This document shows, in pieces, positions 34,162 to 43,477 of a stretch of 64,000 nucleotides of DNA. A model generated the notes under the pieces. The model was given only the letters and a program-made list of their open reading frames with translations, was not told the DNA's origin and ran no database searches. How positions within the stretch are numbered: position 1 is the first letter of the stretch; the number at the start of each line of letters is the position of its first letter. The stretch comes from JAEINY01 sp942490535 (GTDB lineage: Bacteria; Bacteroidota; Bacteroidia; Bacteroidales; Marinilabiliaceae): positions 682,001-746,000 of the forward strand of contig CALNXQ010000003.1 in NCBI GenBank assembly GCA_942490535.1. Reading direction: 5' to 3'. The position numbers were made by a program, and so were the translations under genes.

Positions 34162-37100
34162 CTAATGACTACTGCCTTGCTTATAATTTGCACCTTCCAG
34201 GTTTCCTTCGCACGCCAGGTAAATTTGCTGAAGCCGCTCAAGGGTTTCGTCTTTAGCATGCCACATGCCACGTTGGATGGTTTCCAGTAACTGCTCCACA
34301 ATATGATGCGTTGCATAAGGGTTCACCTCATCCATCCAGTCCTTGTTTTCCTTATTGAACAACAGGTGGTTGGTTATCTCTTCGTACATCCAGTCTTCAA
34401 CAAGATCACCAGTTGCATCCCAACCAAACACATTATCCATGTTGAATGCAATGTCATTGGCCCCTTTAAAGCCATGACGTTTCAATCCGTCAATCCATTT
34501 AGGGTTAAGCATACGGGCTCTTACAATTCGCGCGGTTTCTTCGCGCAAATCCGCAATGGAGGTACGATCGGGATCTGATGAATTACCATAATAGGATCGT
34601 GGTGCTTTACCGCTGTGTTTTTTTACGGCTGCCAGCAAACCACCGTGATAGACATATTCATCGTCAATTTCGTAAATGTCAAATTCAACAGAAACTTCAT
34701 TTTTGACCGTTACATCTGTTTTAGATAACCGGCGAGTATAGATATCCGGACGTTTTTCACCGTGTTTACGACGGCTGTAGGCATGACTACTCCAGTTAAC
34801 AGACACATCGGCCAGATCTTCGTTGGTTTCCCATTTTCCGCTGCTGATCAGGATATCTACCCCTCCGCCATAAGTTCCGGGAGGACATCCGAACACACGC
34901 AGCAACGATTCCTGCTCTGCTACTTCTTTATCCATTCCTTTTGCAGTCAATTCCTCAACTTCCTCAACAAAGTGCTTTTTAATATTATTCTGGTCCAATG
35001 GTTCATCCAGTGTGGCCACCAAATGGATGGCATCGTCAATCATCTCAATCAGATTGGGAAACGTATCACGGAATAAACCGGAGATACGGCAGGTCACATC
35101 CACACGCGGACGTCCCAATTCTTCAAGTGGAATTACTTCCAGTGTGTTAACCCGATTGGTATTACCCAGCCAAACAGGTCTTACACCCAGGAGATATAAA
35201 ATCTCGGCAATACAATCGCCGTTGGTACGCATCTGGTCTCCGGCATACAGGATAATGGCCATACTTTCTGGATATTTACCTTCATCTTTCAGGTAGCGAT
35301 CCAGTAAATCATTGCCCATTCGCATACCCACATCCCAGGATGCCCTGGATGGAATAGTAGCCGGATCGATAGCATAAAAGTTTTTACCACTTGGCAATAT
35401 CAAGGCATTTCCGCGGGTAGGACATCCGCCAGGGCCCGGTGAAACAAAACGGGCATTACTTCCCTTTAAGGCATATTCCAGCTCATCGGTAAGACGATCT
35501 ATGCGTCCCTTCAATTCATCACAAACAAATTTAAGGGTCACTATTAAAGCAGACGCATCCCCCTTGGGTTGATCCAGGTGATAACTGATGTAAGATTGGT
35601 AATCCGTGATGTTATATTGGTGTTCCTGCAATCCGTCTACCAGAGTTTTAGCCGATTGAATAAACTGATCGCGCAGCATATGACCGGTCAGTCCGGGTTT
35701 GTAATCTATGTCAGGATAATCCAGTATCTGGTTGTAGTCATACCCAAGATATGCAGCCACTCCCTGGTTGATGGACATAATTTCGCCGTTACGGATGCGC
35801 ACTAGGAGCCTCAACATATTAGTGTACAATTCGCCTTCAGGGGCCTGCCCGAAAATATGCAGCCCATCTTTTATAACAGATACTTTAATCTTTTCGACCC
35901 AGGCATGCAGATCTTTCACAAACTCACGGAAATCGGCTGGTTTGGTAGTTTCATCCAGCTGCAAGTCTTGGTGCAGGTTTAGCTTTACCGTCAATTCCCA
36001 GATTTTCTCTTCCAATGTGGGTACTTTCCCGGGATTACCTGCCACGGACTGATAGTAATCTTTTAACAGATCGTCCAGTTCACTTAATTCATGGTAGGTG
36101 CCGCTTTCGGTCATAGACGGTATACAGTGATCCAACAGCACAGCCGAAGAACGACGCTTGGCCTGAATCCCTTCTCCCACAACAGAAATGTTATACACAT
36201 AAAGGTGTGGCATGTCGTCAATGGTAATATCCGGATAACAGCTTTCTGAAAGTCCCTTCTCTTTTCCGGGCAGCCACTCCAGTGTACCGTGCGTTCCAAT
36301 ATGAAGAATAAAGTCAGCCTCGAAAATATGTTTCACCCATTTGTAAAAAGCCACATACTGGTGAGGGCACACAAAATCGGTACTATGATAAACCTCTTCA
36401 GCTTTTTCTTCGTAGGCGCGAGCTGGTTGAAGGCCGATAAATACATTGCCATTCAGGATACCGGGGATGGGCATCTTATTTTCGTGAATCAGGAAATCGC
36501 CGGGCGCTTTACCCCAGTCTTTTTCCATCTTTTCCTGAACATCCGGATGCAGTTGATCAAACCAGTTTTGATAAGTAGCTGCATCAATGGTATCAATGCT
36601 GTCAGCAACCATGTCTTCAATACTTTTCCAGGTTGAATCGTTGGTTACGCCCTCTATAATCTTATAGATGATATCATCTCCTTTTTCAAAATCATAATCG
36701 GTAGTGATACCATTCTCTTTTAATTTATTGATGATGTTCAAAACAGTAGCCGGTGAATCCAACCCGGCAGCACCACCAATCTGGTCAATACGAGGTGGCA
36801 TATTGTGAAAGATGATGGCTACCTTTTTGTCTTCGGCAGCCTTGTTTCGCAATTTGGCCCAGTTGATGGCCAGGCGGGCTACTTTATCAATCCGGTCCGG
36901 TATGGGGTGTGAAGTAAATGTGCCATCGTCCGGATTATATTTGTGGCAGGCAATGGGATAACCCCCAATCTGACCATCCATCTCCGGCATATATATACCC
37001 GACACCAATGCCATCATATCCAGTCCGGTAATGGATTCCTTCCACTTTTCATAGGTGAAAAAGGTGGAATAAGCCTGAACCACGGGAACCTGTATCGACT

Positions 37101-37917
37101 CAAACACAGAAACCGAATCATCGGCATCGGGCTTACCTTCATTGTTAAAAGTTGTCATGCTATAGCCAATGGTATTGATAACGGAGTCAATGATGGGTAA
37201 TCCTTCCTGCATCAAAAAATTATCAATCACCCAGCCGATACCTTTTTTACCCAACAGAGGTTCACGGGCAATACTGGTATAAACAGGGAGCGCTACAACG
37301 CCTTTGCTCTCCACGGCCGCGATCATGGCATTGATATGCGCCAGGTTATTTTCGTCAAAGTTATGGCGGCTGAATAAAATGGCCACTACCTCTTTATCTG
37401 TGGCATTAACGGCCTTAAGTATAGCTTCGGGACTTTTCTCAGGGTGATAAATACCTTCCCATTTCGGCTGAAGCGGCTCATTCACTTCATAATTACCGGT
37501 TGAAAAAGTGTTGGCCAGGTAAAGAATTAAATGATAGTAATTAACCTGCCCTCCCATCTGGTAATACATGTAGATGGTGGCATAATCCGATGCCGAAATA
37601 TTCAGCATGGGCATTACTTCGGTAATCTCATCCTGTATGCCGGAGTGAACAAAACATTTTGCCCCCTTAGGCAATTGCCCCATAAAGTGGTTAAACCGTT
37701 TAAAGTAAGAAATTCCACCATGGGCCACCAAAAAAACAAAACCTGCCTGCTGTGATTGAATCAAAACCTGATTATAGAGTTCTTCATCGTGATCCAGCTG
37801 AGCTTGCTTAAAAATGGATATTTCAAAGGCTTCCCCGTAGTCCTGTTCAATCTGCTTAACCGCATTTTTCAGGCTCACATTGGAAGTATGCCCGTCGTAT
37901 ATAAATAATATATTCAT
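34162..37917 (-). CDS. cobN: CobN/ChlH-family large chelatase subunit
   Basis: A 1251-aa protein. Family hallmarks include HIGTHGTLEWLPGKEKGLS, then VGEGIQAKRRSSAV, GPGGCPTRGNALI and PPGTYGGGVDILI. Length is typical for CobN. CobN inserts cobalt into hydrogenobyrinate diamide in the aerobic B12 pathway, but no other ring-building gene is in this window. In Bacteroidetes, CobN homologues sit in tetrapyrrole uptake operons, and a related one (HmuS) has been linked to heme demetallation. Here the uptake and CbiZ neighbours suggest metal exchange or removal on salvaged corrinoids, or a cobalt-scavenging role. Direction and substrate are unproven. Confidence 0.88.
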   Translation of the reverse strand: MNILFIYDGHTSNVSLKNAVKQIEQDYGEAFEISIFKQAQLDHDEELYNQVLIQSQQAGFVFLVAHGGISYFKRFNHFMGQLPKGAKCFVHSGIQDEITEVMPMLNISASDYATIYMYYQMGGQVNYYHLILYLANTFSTGNYEVNEPLQPKWEGIYHPEKSPEAILKAVNATDKEVVAILFSRHNFDENNLAHINAMIAAVESKGVVALPVYTSIAREPLLGKKGIGWVIDNFLMQEGLPIIDSVINTIGYSMTTFNNEGKPDADDSVSVFESIQVPVVQAYSTFFTYEKWKESITGLDMMALVSGIYMPEMDGQIGGYPIACHKYNPDDGTFTSHPIPDRIDKVARLAINWAKLRNKAAEDKKVAIIFHNMPPRIDQIGGAAGLDSPATVLNIINKLKENGITTDYDFEKGDDIIYKIIEGVTNDSTWKSIEDMVADSIDTIDAATYQNWFDQLHPDVQEKMEKDWGKAPGDFLIHENKMPIPGILNGNVFIGLQPARAYEEKAEEVYHSTDFVCPHQYVAFYKWVKHIFEADFILHIGTHGTLEWLPGKEKGLSESCYPDITIDDMPHLYVYNISVVGEGIQAKRRSSAVLLDHCIPSMTESGTYHELSELDDLLKDYYQSVAGNPGKVPTLEEKIWELTVKLNLHQDLQLDETTKPADFREFVKDLHAWVEKIKVSVIKDGLHIFGQAPEGELYTNMLRLLVRIRNGEIMSINQGVAAYLGYDYNQILDYPDIDYKPGLTGHMLRDQFIQSAKTLVDGLQEHQYNITDYQSYISYHLDQPKGDASALIVTLKFVCDELKGRIDRLTDELEYALKGSNARFVSPGPGGCPTRGNALILPSGKNFYAIDPATIPSRASWDVGMRMGNDLLDRYLKDEGKYPESMAIILYAGDQMRTNGDCIAEILYLLGVRPVWLGNTNRVNTLEVIPLEELGRPRVDVTCRISGLFRDTFPNLIEMIDDAIHLVATLDEPLDQNNIKKHFVEEVEELTAKGMDKEVAEQESLLRVFGCPPGTYGGGVDILISSGKWETNEDLADVSVNWSSHAYSRRKHGEKRPDIYTRRLSKTDVTVKNEVSVEFDIYEIDDEYVYHGGLLAAVKKHSGKAPRSYYGNSSDPDRTSIADLREETARIVRARMLNPKWIDGLKRHGFKGANDIAFNMDNVFGWDATGDLVEDWMYEEITNHLLFNKENKDWMDEVNPYATHHIVEQLLETIQRGMWHAKDETLERLQQIYLACEGNLEGANYKQGSSH

Positions 37918-37942
37918 TTTATAAGTTTCAAGTTTGGAGTTC

Positions 37943-39040
37943 TTAATTACAGCTTACAGGTTGATGATCCTTGCAATTGATGGTTTTGCCTTGCTTTCTG
38001 TACCATTCCTGGTGGTGTAAAGTCATTAGAACATCAGCAATACTCTTGCAAACTATTTCCTGATCATGCAAAGCAACTCTCCATTCATTATCATTGATCA
38101 ATTGAACTTGAACAGGACTGGTATTTTGATGTTTCACACGATAACCATCGCGTTCCAGTGCCCGCTTTGTCCATAGAAAAGGTACCCCCTGATCACCGGA
38201 CAAACTGATTTCACCTTTGGACTGATGTTTAACTTTAAATGATCCCGTATATTTATCAAAATCAAATGCATTCCCGCGGAAAACATTTTCAAACGAGCCC
38301 CTGATCACCAGATCTTCAGGAGTCCCCTTAATCAACTTACTTTCACGATGCATCAACCAGATGGTATCAGCCGTTTGAAGTGCCAGATCCAGCTCATGAG
38401 TGGAAAGCAAAATGCCTTTATTAACCTCCTTGGCCAACTGTTTGAGCAGGTTCATAATCTCTACCCGGTTAGGTAAATCCAGGTGAGCAGTAGGTTCATC
38501 CAGCATAATCAAAGGCGTATCCTGTGCCAGTGCTTTAGCAATCATCACCCGTTGTTTTTCACCATCACTCAATTCACTGAAACAGCGCTTGGCGTAACTG
38601 CCTAAATGAACTTTCTCCAGTGATTCATGTATAATCCATTCATCCTGTGATCGCAGCTTTGCAAAATAATTGATATATGGGTAACGTCCAATGGATACAA
38701 TCTCTTCCACCGTCATGGTACCCGCTTCAATCTTATCTGTTAAAACCAGGCTAAGTAATTTGGCACATTTATGCGGACTTATTTTCTTTAAGTTAACGCC
38801 TGATATAAATGAAACACCGCAGATAGGGTTCTGCAGCCCTGCAAGAGTCCGCATCAAGGTAGATTTCCCGCATCCATTAGGCCCGATTAGGCATACCATC
38901 TCACCATTCCGGATATGAATATCCAGATTTTCTTCCAGTATGGTTGCTCCCTTTTTTGTCCTATAACCAATGGCTAATCCTTCGGTTTTTAAAATAGGTG
39001 TTACGAAATGATGATTGTTTTCTGAGTAATTAAGCATCAA
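37943..39040 (-). CDS. Corrinoid/iron-chelate ABC transporter ATPase with C-terminal extension
   Basis: A 365-aa protein. Residues 1-260 are a BtuD/FecE-type ATPase: Walker A GPNGCGKST, signature LSDGEKQRV, Walker B PLIMLDEPTAHLD, switch STHELDL. Residues 265-365 are an additional domain (NDNEWRVALHDQEIVCKSIADVL) not present in minimal BtuD proteins. It probably sits at the cytoplasmic face and may regulate the transporter or bind ligand. The gene overlaps the permease gene by 11 bp and precedes cobN by 25 bp, so the three are co-translated. Vitamin B12 import is inferred from the riboswitch. Confidence 0.88.
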   Translation of the reverse strand: MMLNYSENNHHFVTPILKTEGLAIGYRTKKGATILEENLDIHIRNGEMVCLIGPNGCGKSTLMRTLAGLQNPICGVSFISGVNLKKISPHKCAKLLSLVLTDKIEAGTMTVEEIVSIGRYPYINYFAKLRSQDEWIIHESLEKVHLGSYAKRCFSELSDGEKQRVMIAKALAQDTPLIMLDEPTAHLDLPNRVEIMNLLKQLAKEVNKGILLSTHELDLALQTADTIWLMHRESKLIKGTPEDLVIRGSFENVFRGNAFDFDKYTGSFKVKHQSKGEISLSGDQGVPFLWTKRALERDGYRVKHQNTSPVQVQLINDNEWRVALHDQEIVCKSIADVLMTLHHQEWYRKQGKTINCKDHQPVSCN

Positions 39041-40064
39041 AACCTCCTTTCATTTTTTTCCGGTTCAAAATCATGGCCAGAATAACCGGTGCTCCAAACA
39101 GTGCTGTGATGGAATTAATAGGTAATACGGTTTGATGTCCGGGCAACTGTGAAATGAGATCACAGACCAGCATAATAATCACGCCGGTTAACATTGTGCC
39201 CGGGATCAATACTTTATGATTGGATGTTTTAAACAGCAAACGAGCCAGGTGAGGTACTGCAATACCGATAAATGCAATGGGACCGGTAAAAGCGGTTATG
39301 GTGCCTGCTAAAACACTGGTAGTGGCAATCAAAGCAAGGCGCAGACGCTTCACATTTATACCGGCCCCGGTCGCATATTGCTCACCCAATAAGAGGGCGT
39401 TCATGCCTTTTTGCAACATCAAAGCTCCTATAAGCCCAATGATTACAACGGGGGCCAAAATCCTCATCTGCTCCCAGGCTACTCCGGACAAGCTGCCAAA
39501 TGTCCACACAATGAAATTATGAATTAACTCCTTGCTGCTAAAACTTTGAAGTATGCTAACAATAGATCCTGTAATGAACCCAAACATCATACCTACTATC
39601 AGAATAGCTATATTACCTGATAACCGGGAGGAAGCCAGAACCACACAAAACAATACCCCCAGCGAACCTAAAACTGCAAATAATATGATTCCCCAATTAC
39701 CCAATATTTCATGTACAGCACTGATGTTTCCAAAAAACAGGGAGGAGGCCAGTACAAAAATGGCCACACCCAAACTGGCTCCATGGGTAATACCCAAAAC
39801 AGAAGGACCGGCCAAGGGATTTCTGAAAAGGGTTTGCATTTGCAGTCCCGCAACCGAAACGCCAGCCCCAACCAAAATAGCTGTCAGAGCCTTAGGCAGC
39901 CTGAAATTTAGCACAATGTATTCCCATCCTTTTTTTACTTCCCCACCTGTCAGTATTTCGAAAACATCACCTACAGGAATGGTCACACTCCCCAAAGTCA
40001 CATCCAGCACAAAAAGAATAAAAACAATAACAAGTCCGGAAAGGACAATAAATGTTTGTCTCAT
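39030..40064 (-). CDS. FecCD/BtuC-family ABC permease
   Basis: A 344-aa inner-membrane protein with about ten hydrophobic segments. Family motifs are FRLPKALTAILVGAGVSVAGLQMQ, RNPLAGPSVLGITHGAS and the late IAFIGIAVPHLARLLF (coupling helix region). The C-terminal segment INSITALFGAPVILAMIL is typical. It forms the channel of a type II importer for B12 or siderophores. It follows the lipoprotein gene by about 48 bp and overlaps the ATPase gene. Confidence 0.92.
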   Translation of the reverse strand: MRQTFIVLSGLVIVFILFVLDVTLGSVTIPVGDVFEILTGGEVKKGWEYIVLNFRLPKALTAILVGAGVSVAGLQMQTLFRNPLAGPSVLGITHGASLGVAIFVLASSLFFGNISAVHEILGNWGIILFAVLGSLGVLFCVVLASSRLSGNIAILIVGMMFGFITGSIVSILQSFSSKELIHNFIVWTFGSLSGVAWEQMRILAPVVIIGLIGALMLQKGMNALLLGEQYATGAGINVKRLRLALIATTSVLAGTITAFTGPIAFIGIAVPHLARLLFKTSNHKVLIPGTMLTGVIIMLVCDLISQLPGHQTVLPINSITALFGAPVILAMILNRKKMKGGFDA

Positions 40065-40111
40065 TACATCAACAGATTGTTAGTCTATAGAAAAATTAGT
40101 TCAGATAAGTC

Positions 40112-41278
40112 TCAGTCCCTTGGAACTTTACGATAGTAATACAAATCATGATCGGGTAACAGTTCAGGATGAAACATTTTAATCACATCTTTCATCACAA
40201 TATCCGGCCTGGTTACCCCGCTTTCCCAGTAGTCATTGCCACCATCTTCATTCAGGCGATTATCAAAATTATAGACGTTACCTTCCCGAACTGCTTTAAA
40301 TAACTGAAAGCGTTCATCCATATTTTTTATACTCGAAACGGGAGTGTAACTGTTCATTAGCCAGATATCTGCATCCACACACCAGTCAAGCATTACTTCG
40401 AAACTTAAGGGTTGGCTGCCCTGAGTTTTATCATTGCGGAACATATACGCTCCACCACATTGTTCTATTAACTTACCTACATAACTTTTACCTCCGGGAG
40501 TATACCAGGTTCCTTTTGAGTCGAATCCCAACATCACGGAAGGTCGTTTTTCTATCTGGCTGATCAACTGCAATTGCTCACTGAAACTTTTCTCAATGCT
40601 ATTAAAAATGGAATCAGCCAAAGCATCCTTGGCAAAGAAAGCACCGGTAAATTTAATCCACTCGGCTCGGCCCAGCATGTGTGATTCCATCCACTCCACA
40701 TTATAGGCAAGAGGGATTCCGGCCTCTACTAACCGCTCATCCAGCTTGCGAACATTATCAAATCCTGTTTTAATAAGCAAATCAGGTGACAAGTTTATGA
40801 TCTCCTCAATATTACTGTTCTGATGAGCCCCCAATTCAGACAGTTGTCCCTTTTGAAACTTTTCCCGGATATGTGTATTTGAAATTAATTTTCCGTCGGA
40901 AATTCCTACCACTTTTTCCAGTTCACCCAATAAACTCAAGCTACCAATATTTGGGGTTGACATTGAACCAATGGTGTTAATAGGTACCGGAATTAAAAAT
41001 TCATGGGCTGGTAAATTGGGTGGCACCGGTTTGCTTTTGGGATACAAAACGTAACTGGCCAGGGTGTCACAGCTGTTCCAGGGATCAAATACTACAATGT
41101 ACTTGTAACCTTTATGGTTATTGATAATAAAATGACCTGCATACTTTACTTTAGCTTCAAAATCATAGTTCTCAAGCTGAGCAGTTTCATTTTTCTGCTG
41201 TTCTGCAGGATTGGTCCGTCTTCCCTGACAGGCGCCTAAAACAATGGTACAAATGACCAGGTAAAAGAATCGTTTCAT
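40112..41278 (-). CDS. Corrinoid-binding lipoprotein of ABC transporter (BtuF/FecB family)
   Basis: A 388-aa protein from the ATG at 41278. This start was chosen because it gives a lipoprotein signal, MKRFFYLVICTIVLGACQ with lipobox LGAC; an upstream in-frame ATG at 41335 would add 19 residues before it. The mature part has the periplasmic-binding fold: IGSMSTPNIGSLSLLGELEKVVGIS, SPDLLIKTGFDNVRKL, and later YVGKLIEQCGGAYMF. It is the first gene of the operon, directly behind the cobalamin riboswitch, and probably hands corrinoid from the TonB receptor to the permease. Confidence 0.88.
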   Translation of the reverse strand: MKRFFYLVICTIVLGACQGRRTNPAEQQKNETAQLENYDFEAKVKYAGHFIINNHKGYKYIVVFDPWNSCDTLASYVLYPKSKPVPPNLPAHEFLIPVPINTIGSMSTPNIGSLSLLGELEKVVGISDGKLISNTHIREKFQKGQLSELGAHQNSNIEEIINLSPDLLIKTGFDNVRKLDERLVEAGIPLAYNVEWMESHMLGRAEWIKFTGAFFAKDALADSIFNSIEKSFSEQLQLISQIEKRPSVMLGFDSKGTWYTPGGKSYVGKLIEQCGGAYMFRNDKTQGSQPLSFEVMLDWCVDADIWLMNSYTPVSSIKNMDERFQLFKAVREGNVYNFDNRLNEDGGNDYWESGVTRPDIVMKDVIKMFHPELLPDHDLYYYRKVPRD

Positions 41279-41461
41279 TCTTATATGTGTTTTTAATTGA
41301 TGCATAAACAATGGGCCAAACATTTGTTTAACCAATTACAAAAATTTAAAAACACACCTCAAAGCCAGAAAAAGAATACTTCATTAAAAACCATAGAGTC
41401 CAACCTCATCCGGTTCTAATAGCATTCGATTACTCCTTCCCCGAAGTGTCGAATTTATAGA

Positions 41462-41650
41462 ACAAATCTGGTAGGTCTTCTGGCTCTCCTGATCTTTGAC
41501 TCCCTTCCCGTCATTCTAATTGACAGTGGTTTGCAGTTCAAAAATATGTTCCCGCCAAAACGGGACCAGGATTACAGCTGCGGGGGCAGCTCCGGATTTT
41601 AACCGGATTCCCTGTTATGCTTGCGCACCTAAATTTGCACTGCGAAAGTA
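41462..41650 (-). promoter_or_regulatory. Cobalamin riboswitch
   Basis: On the minus strand, reading 5' to 3', the sequence contains GGTGCGCAAGCATAACAGGG, then AATCCGGTTAAAATCCGGAG, then CTGCCCCCGCAGCTGTAA (the B12 box), and ends with AGCCAGAAGACCTACC. These are the standard conserved blocks of the adenosylcobalamin aptamer in the right order. It lies about 180 bp upstream of the binding-protein start and probably represses the whole eight-gene operon when cobalamin is plentiful. Confidence 0.95.
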
Positions 41651-41713
41651 GAATGTCTTTTGGGATTTAGCAAATATTTTGTTTAAATATTTTATCACTA
41701 TCCTAAACATTGA

Positions 41714-41899
41714 GTTTCCTGTATTCGTGTTAAGGTCCTTGAATATCTAGCTGATGAACCGAAAGTAAAACAGATATTTAGAAAGTACCTAAACCGTAAG
41801 TTCAATTTCCATAGGAGGTTGTATATTTTATATGAAAATGAAGCACTTGAATTTGTTTTAGAGTTTCTTGACCTTTACACCATAAATGGCCGTGAATGA
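41714..41899 (+). pseudogene. Possible coding remnant
   Basis: A 61-codon open stretch without a start codon, ending at TGA 41897-41899. It reads IRVKVLEYLADEPKVKQIF, then YILYENEALEFVLEFLDLY. The composition is protein-like, with amphipathic charged and leucine-rich character, but no family is recognised. It could be the tail of a lost gene beside the riboswitch. The rest of 41.65-42.07 kb shows nothing that I can support. Confidence 0.25.
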
Positions 41900-42071
41900 T
41901 ATGTAACATTGGCAACATAATTTCTACGTAATTAAAGGATTAAGTCGCTCACGACCACTTTTAAAGATATTAAAAAAATAGAGTAACCAAACGGTTCTCA
42001 ACATATTCCAATTAATGTTAGTTTCAGGCTTATACGGTTCATCCTTTGTTGACATCAGATTGTAAATAAAT

Positions 42072-42099
42072 GAAAAGCCGGACTCGCGCCCGGCTTTTC
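42072..42099 (-). terminator. Rho-independent terminator after the peroxiredoxin gene
   Basis: GAAAAGCCGG (42072-42081) and CCGGCTTTTC (42090-42099) form a perfect 10-bp stem ending in a T-run on the minus strand, 37 bp past the stop codon. Confidence 0.85.
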
Positions 42100-42135
42100 T
42101 TAGTTCAGTTATAATATTCTTTCAAAAAGTTATAT

Positions 42136-42849
42136 CTACTGTTTCAGTATCCTTTTCAGCACCTCTTCCTTGTCCAGTTTTTTAGTGCAGAAAAACCAGT
42201 CCTTACAATCAATTTCACTGTCTTCCATGCGCTCTTTAGCCGAACCACATGATCCGGCCGGACCAATGATCACATCATCTCCCGGACGCCAGTCGGCCGG
42301 TGTAGCAACACCAAATTCATCCGCCGTCTGCAAGGCAATGAGGACACGGTACAACTCGTCAAAATTTCTACCCAGGCTCAGCGGATAATAAATAATAGTG
42401 CGGATAATGCCCTTAGGATCTACAAAGAAAACGGCCCGCACAGCCTTAGTTGAATCTTCGTTGGGCTGAATCATACCATATTTTTTTGCCACGTCCATTT
42501 TAATGTCTTCAATCAATGGAAAAGTCACTTCAATGTCCTTCATCCCTTTGTATTCAATCTTTTCCTTTATGGTACGCAGCCAGGCAATATGGCTGTACAA
42601 ACCATCTATCGACAAGCCTATTAACTGACAGTTGGCCTGATTGAACTGTTTCTCCATATGTGCGAAAGTCATAAACTCCGAAGTACAAACAGGTGTAAAA
42701 TCAGCCGGGTGGCTAAATAAAATGGCCCACTTGCCTTTGTAATCATTTGGGAAATTGATATCGCCTTGTGTGGTGACAGCTTTAAATTCCGGTGCAGGAT
42801 CACCGATACGTGGCATACTCACTACTTGTGTTTCTTGATTAGTTTCCAT
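42136..42849 (-). CDS. Peroxiredoxin, Prx6-like
   Basis: A 237-aa thiol peroxidase. The peroxidatic Cys55 lies in HPADFTPVCTSEF, with the conserved Arg and Trp context downstream (AWLRTIKEKI). The extended C-terminal arm holds further cysteines (IDCKDWFFCTKKL), as in archaeal Prx6-type enzymes that use a C-terminal resolving Cys. It reduces H2O2 and organic peroxides in the cytoplasm. The gene lies 86 bp downstream of the Fur/PerR-type gene in the same orientation, probably co-regulated by it, and is closed by a strong terminator. Confidence 0.92.
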   Translation of the reverse strand: METNQETQVVSMPRIGDPAPEFKAVTTQGDINFPNDYKGKWAILFSHPADFTPVCTSEFMTFAHMEKQFNQANCQLIGLSIDGLYSHIAWLRTIKEKIEYKGMKDIEVTFPLIEDIKMDVAKKYGMIQPNEDSTKAVRAVFFVDPKGIIRTIIYYPLSLGRNFDELYRVLIALQTADEFGVATPADWRPGDDVIIGPAGSCGSAKERMEDSEIDCKDWFFCTKKLDKEEVLKRILKQ

Positions 42850-42935
42850 TGTTTTAATTTTTGTTTGTTATCGCATTGATCACCGGCTGGCAATCTTTTT
42901 ATTCTCTTTAATAGGAGGATACAGATGACAGGACA

Positions 42936-43361
42936 TCAACACTTTTCGAATGTGCCCTTAATCTGAACCACACATTCACTAATGCTGAACCCCCTTATTT
43001 CTTTCTTCTGAAAATAGTTTTTAAGAAGGATATCGAGTTCGACGTCTACATAATCTTCAATCACATCACATTCTGTGCAATACAAATGATGATGGTGATC
43101 TGTTATGCCGTCAAAGCGCATCACATCTCTATCGGTGGTCACACGCTTAATGAGTTGACTATCGATAAGGGTATTGAGAACTTTATAAACCGTTCCGGAA
43201 GCAATATTGGGGTGACTTTGGCGTATGTGCGCAATTATTTGATCAGCCGTTGGGTGACTCCCCAGTCTGAATATGGTCTCCAGAATAGCAATACGTTGAG
43301 GTGTCACTTTCAACCCTTTTTCCGATAGTTTTTGCCTGATATTTTCGACTGATTTCTTCAT
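42936..43361 (-). CDS. Fur-family regulator, PerR-like
   Basis: A 141-aa protein. The winged helix (KVTPQRIAILETIFRLGSHPTADQI, TVYKVLNTL) is followed by the metal region DHHHHLYCTECDVI. Only the first Cys pair (CTEC) is obvious. The C terminus ends GTFEKC, so the second CxxC of the structural zinc site seems reduced to a single cysteine. It lies between the peroxiredoxin gene and katG, both peroxide-defence genes, which favours PerR over Fur. I did not find a convincing PerR-box palindrome by eye in the flanking intergenic regions. Confidence 0.85.
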   Translation of the reverse strand: MKKSVENIRQKLSEKGLKVTPQRIAILETIFRLGSHPTADQIIAHIRQSHPNIASGTVYKVLNTLIDSQLIKRVTTDRDVMRFDGITDHHHHLYCTECDVIEDYVDVELDILLKNYFQKKEIRGFSISECVVQIKGTFEKC

Positions 43362-43436
43362 AGCATCTTACAATCCATATTAATAAATCAATAACATTCG
43401 GCAGGACTTCGCCAACCATAGTTATGAAGGTAGAGG

Positions 43437-43463
43437 AAAACGGGAGAGTGGTTCCCCCGTTTT
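43437..43463 (-). terminator. Rho-independent terminator after katG
   Basis: AAAACGGG (43437-43444) pairs with CCCGTTTT (43456-43463); the minus-strand transcript leaving katG would fold it 15 bp past the stop. Confidence 0.75.
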
Positions 43464-43477
43464 ATGTCATGAAGTGT

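Noticed and set aside
31093..37917. Chlorophyll or bacteriochlorophyll magnesium chelatase
   Set aside because: The large subunit is in a B12-riboswitch operon with CbiZ and corrinoid transport genes; there is no photosynthesis gene.
43362..43477. PerR box near perR and katG
   Set aside because: Only loose AT-rich matches were visible; none was a convincing palindrome, so it was not annotated.
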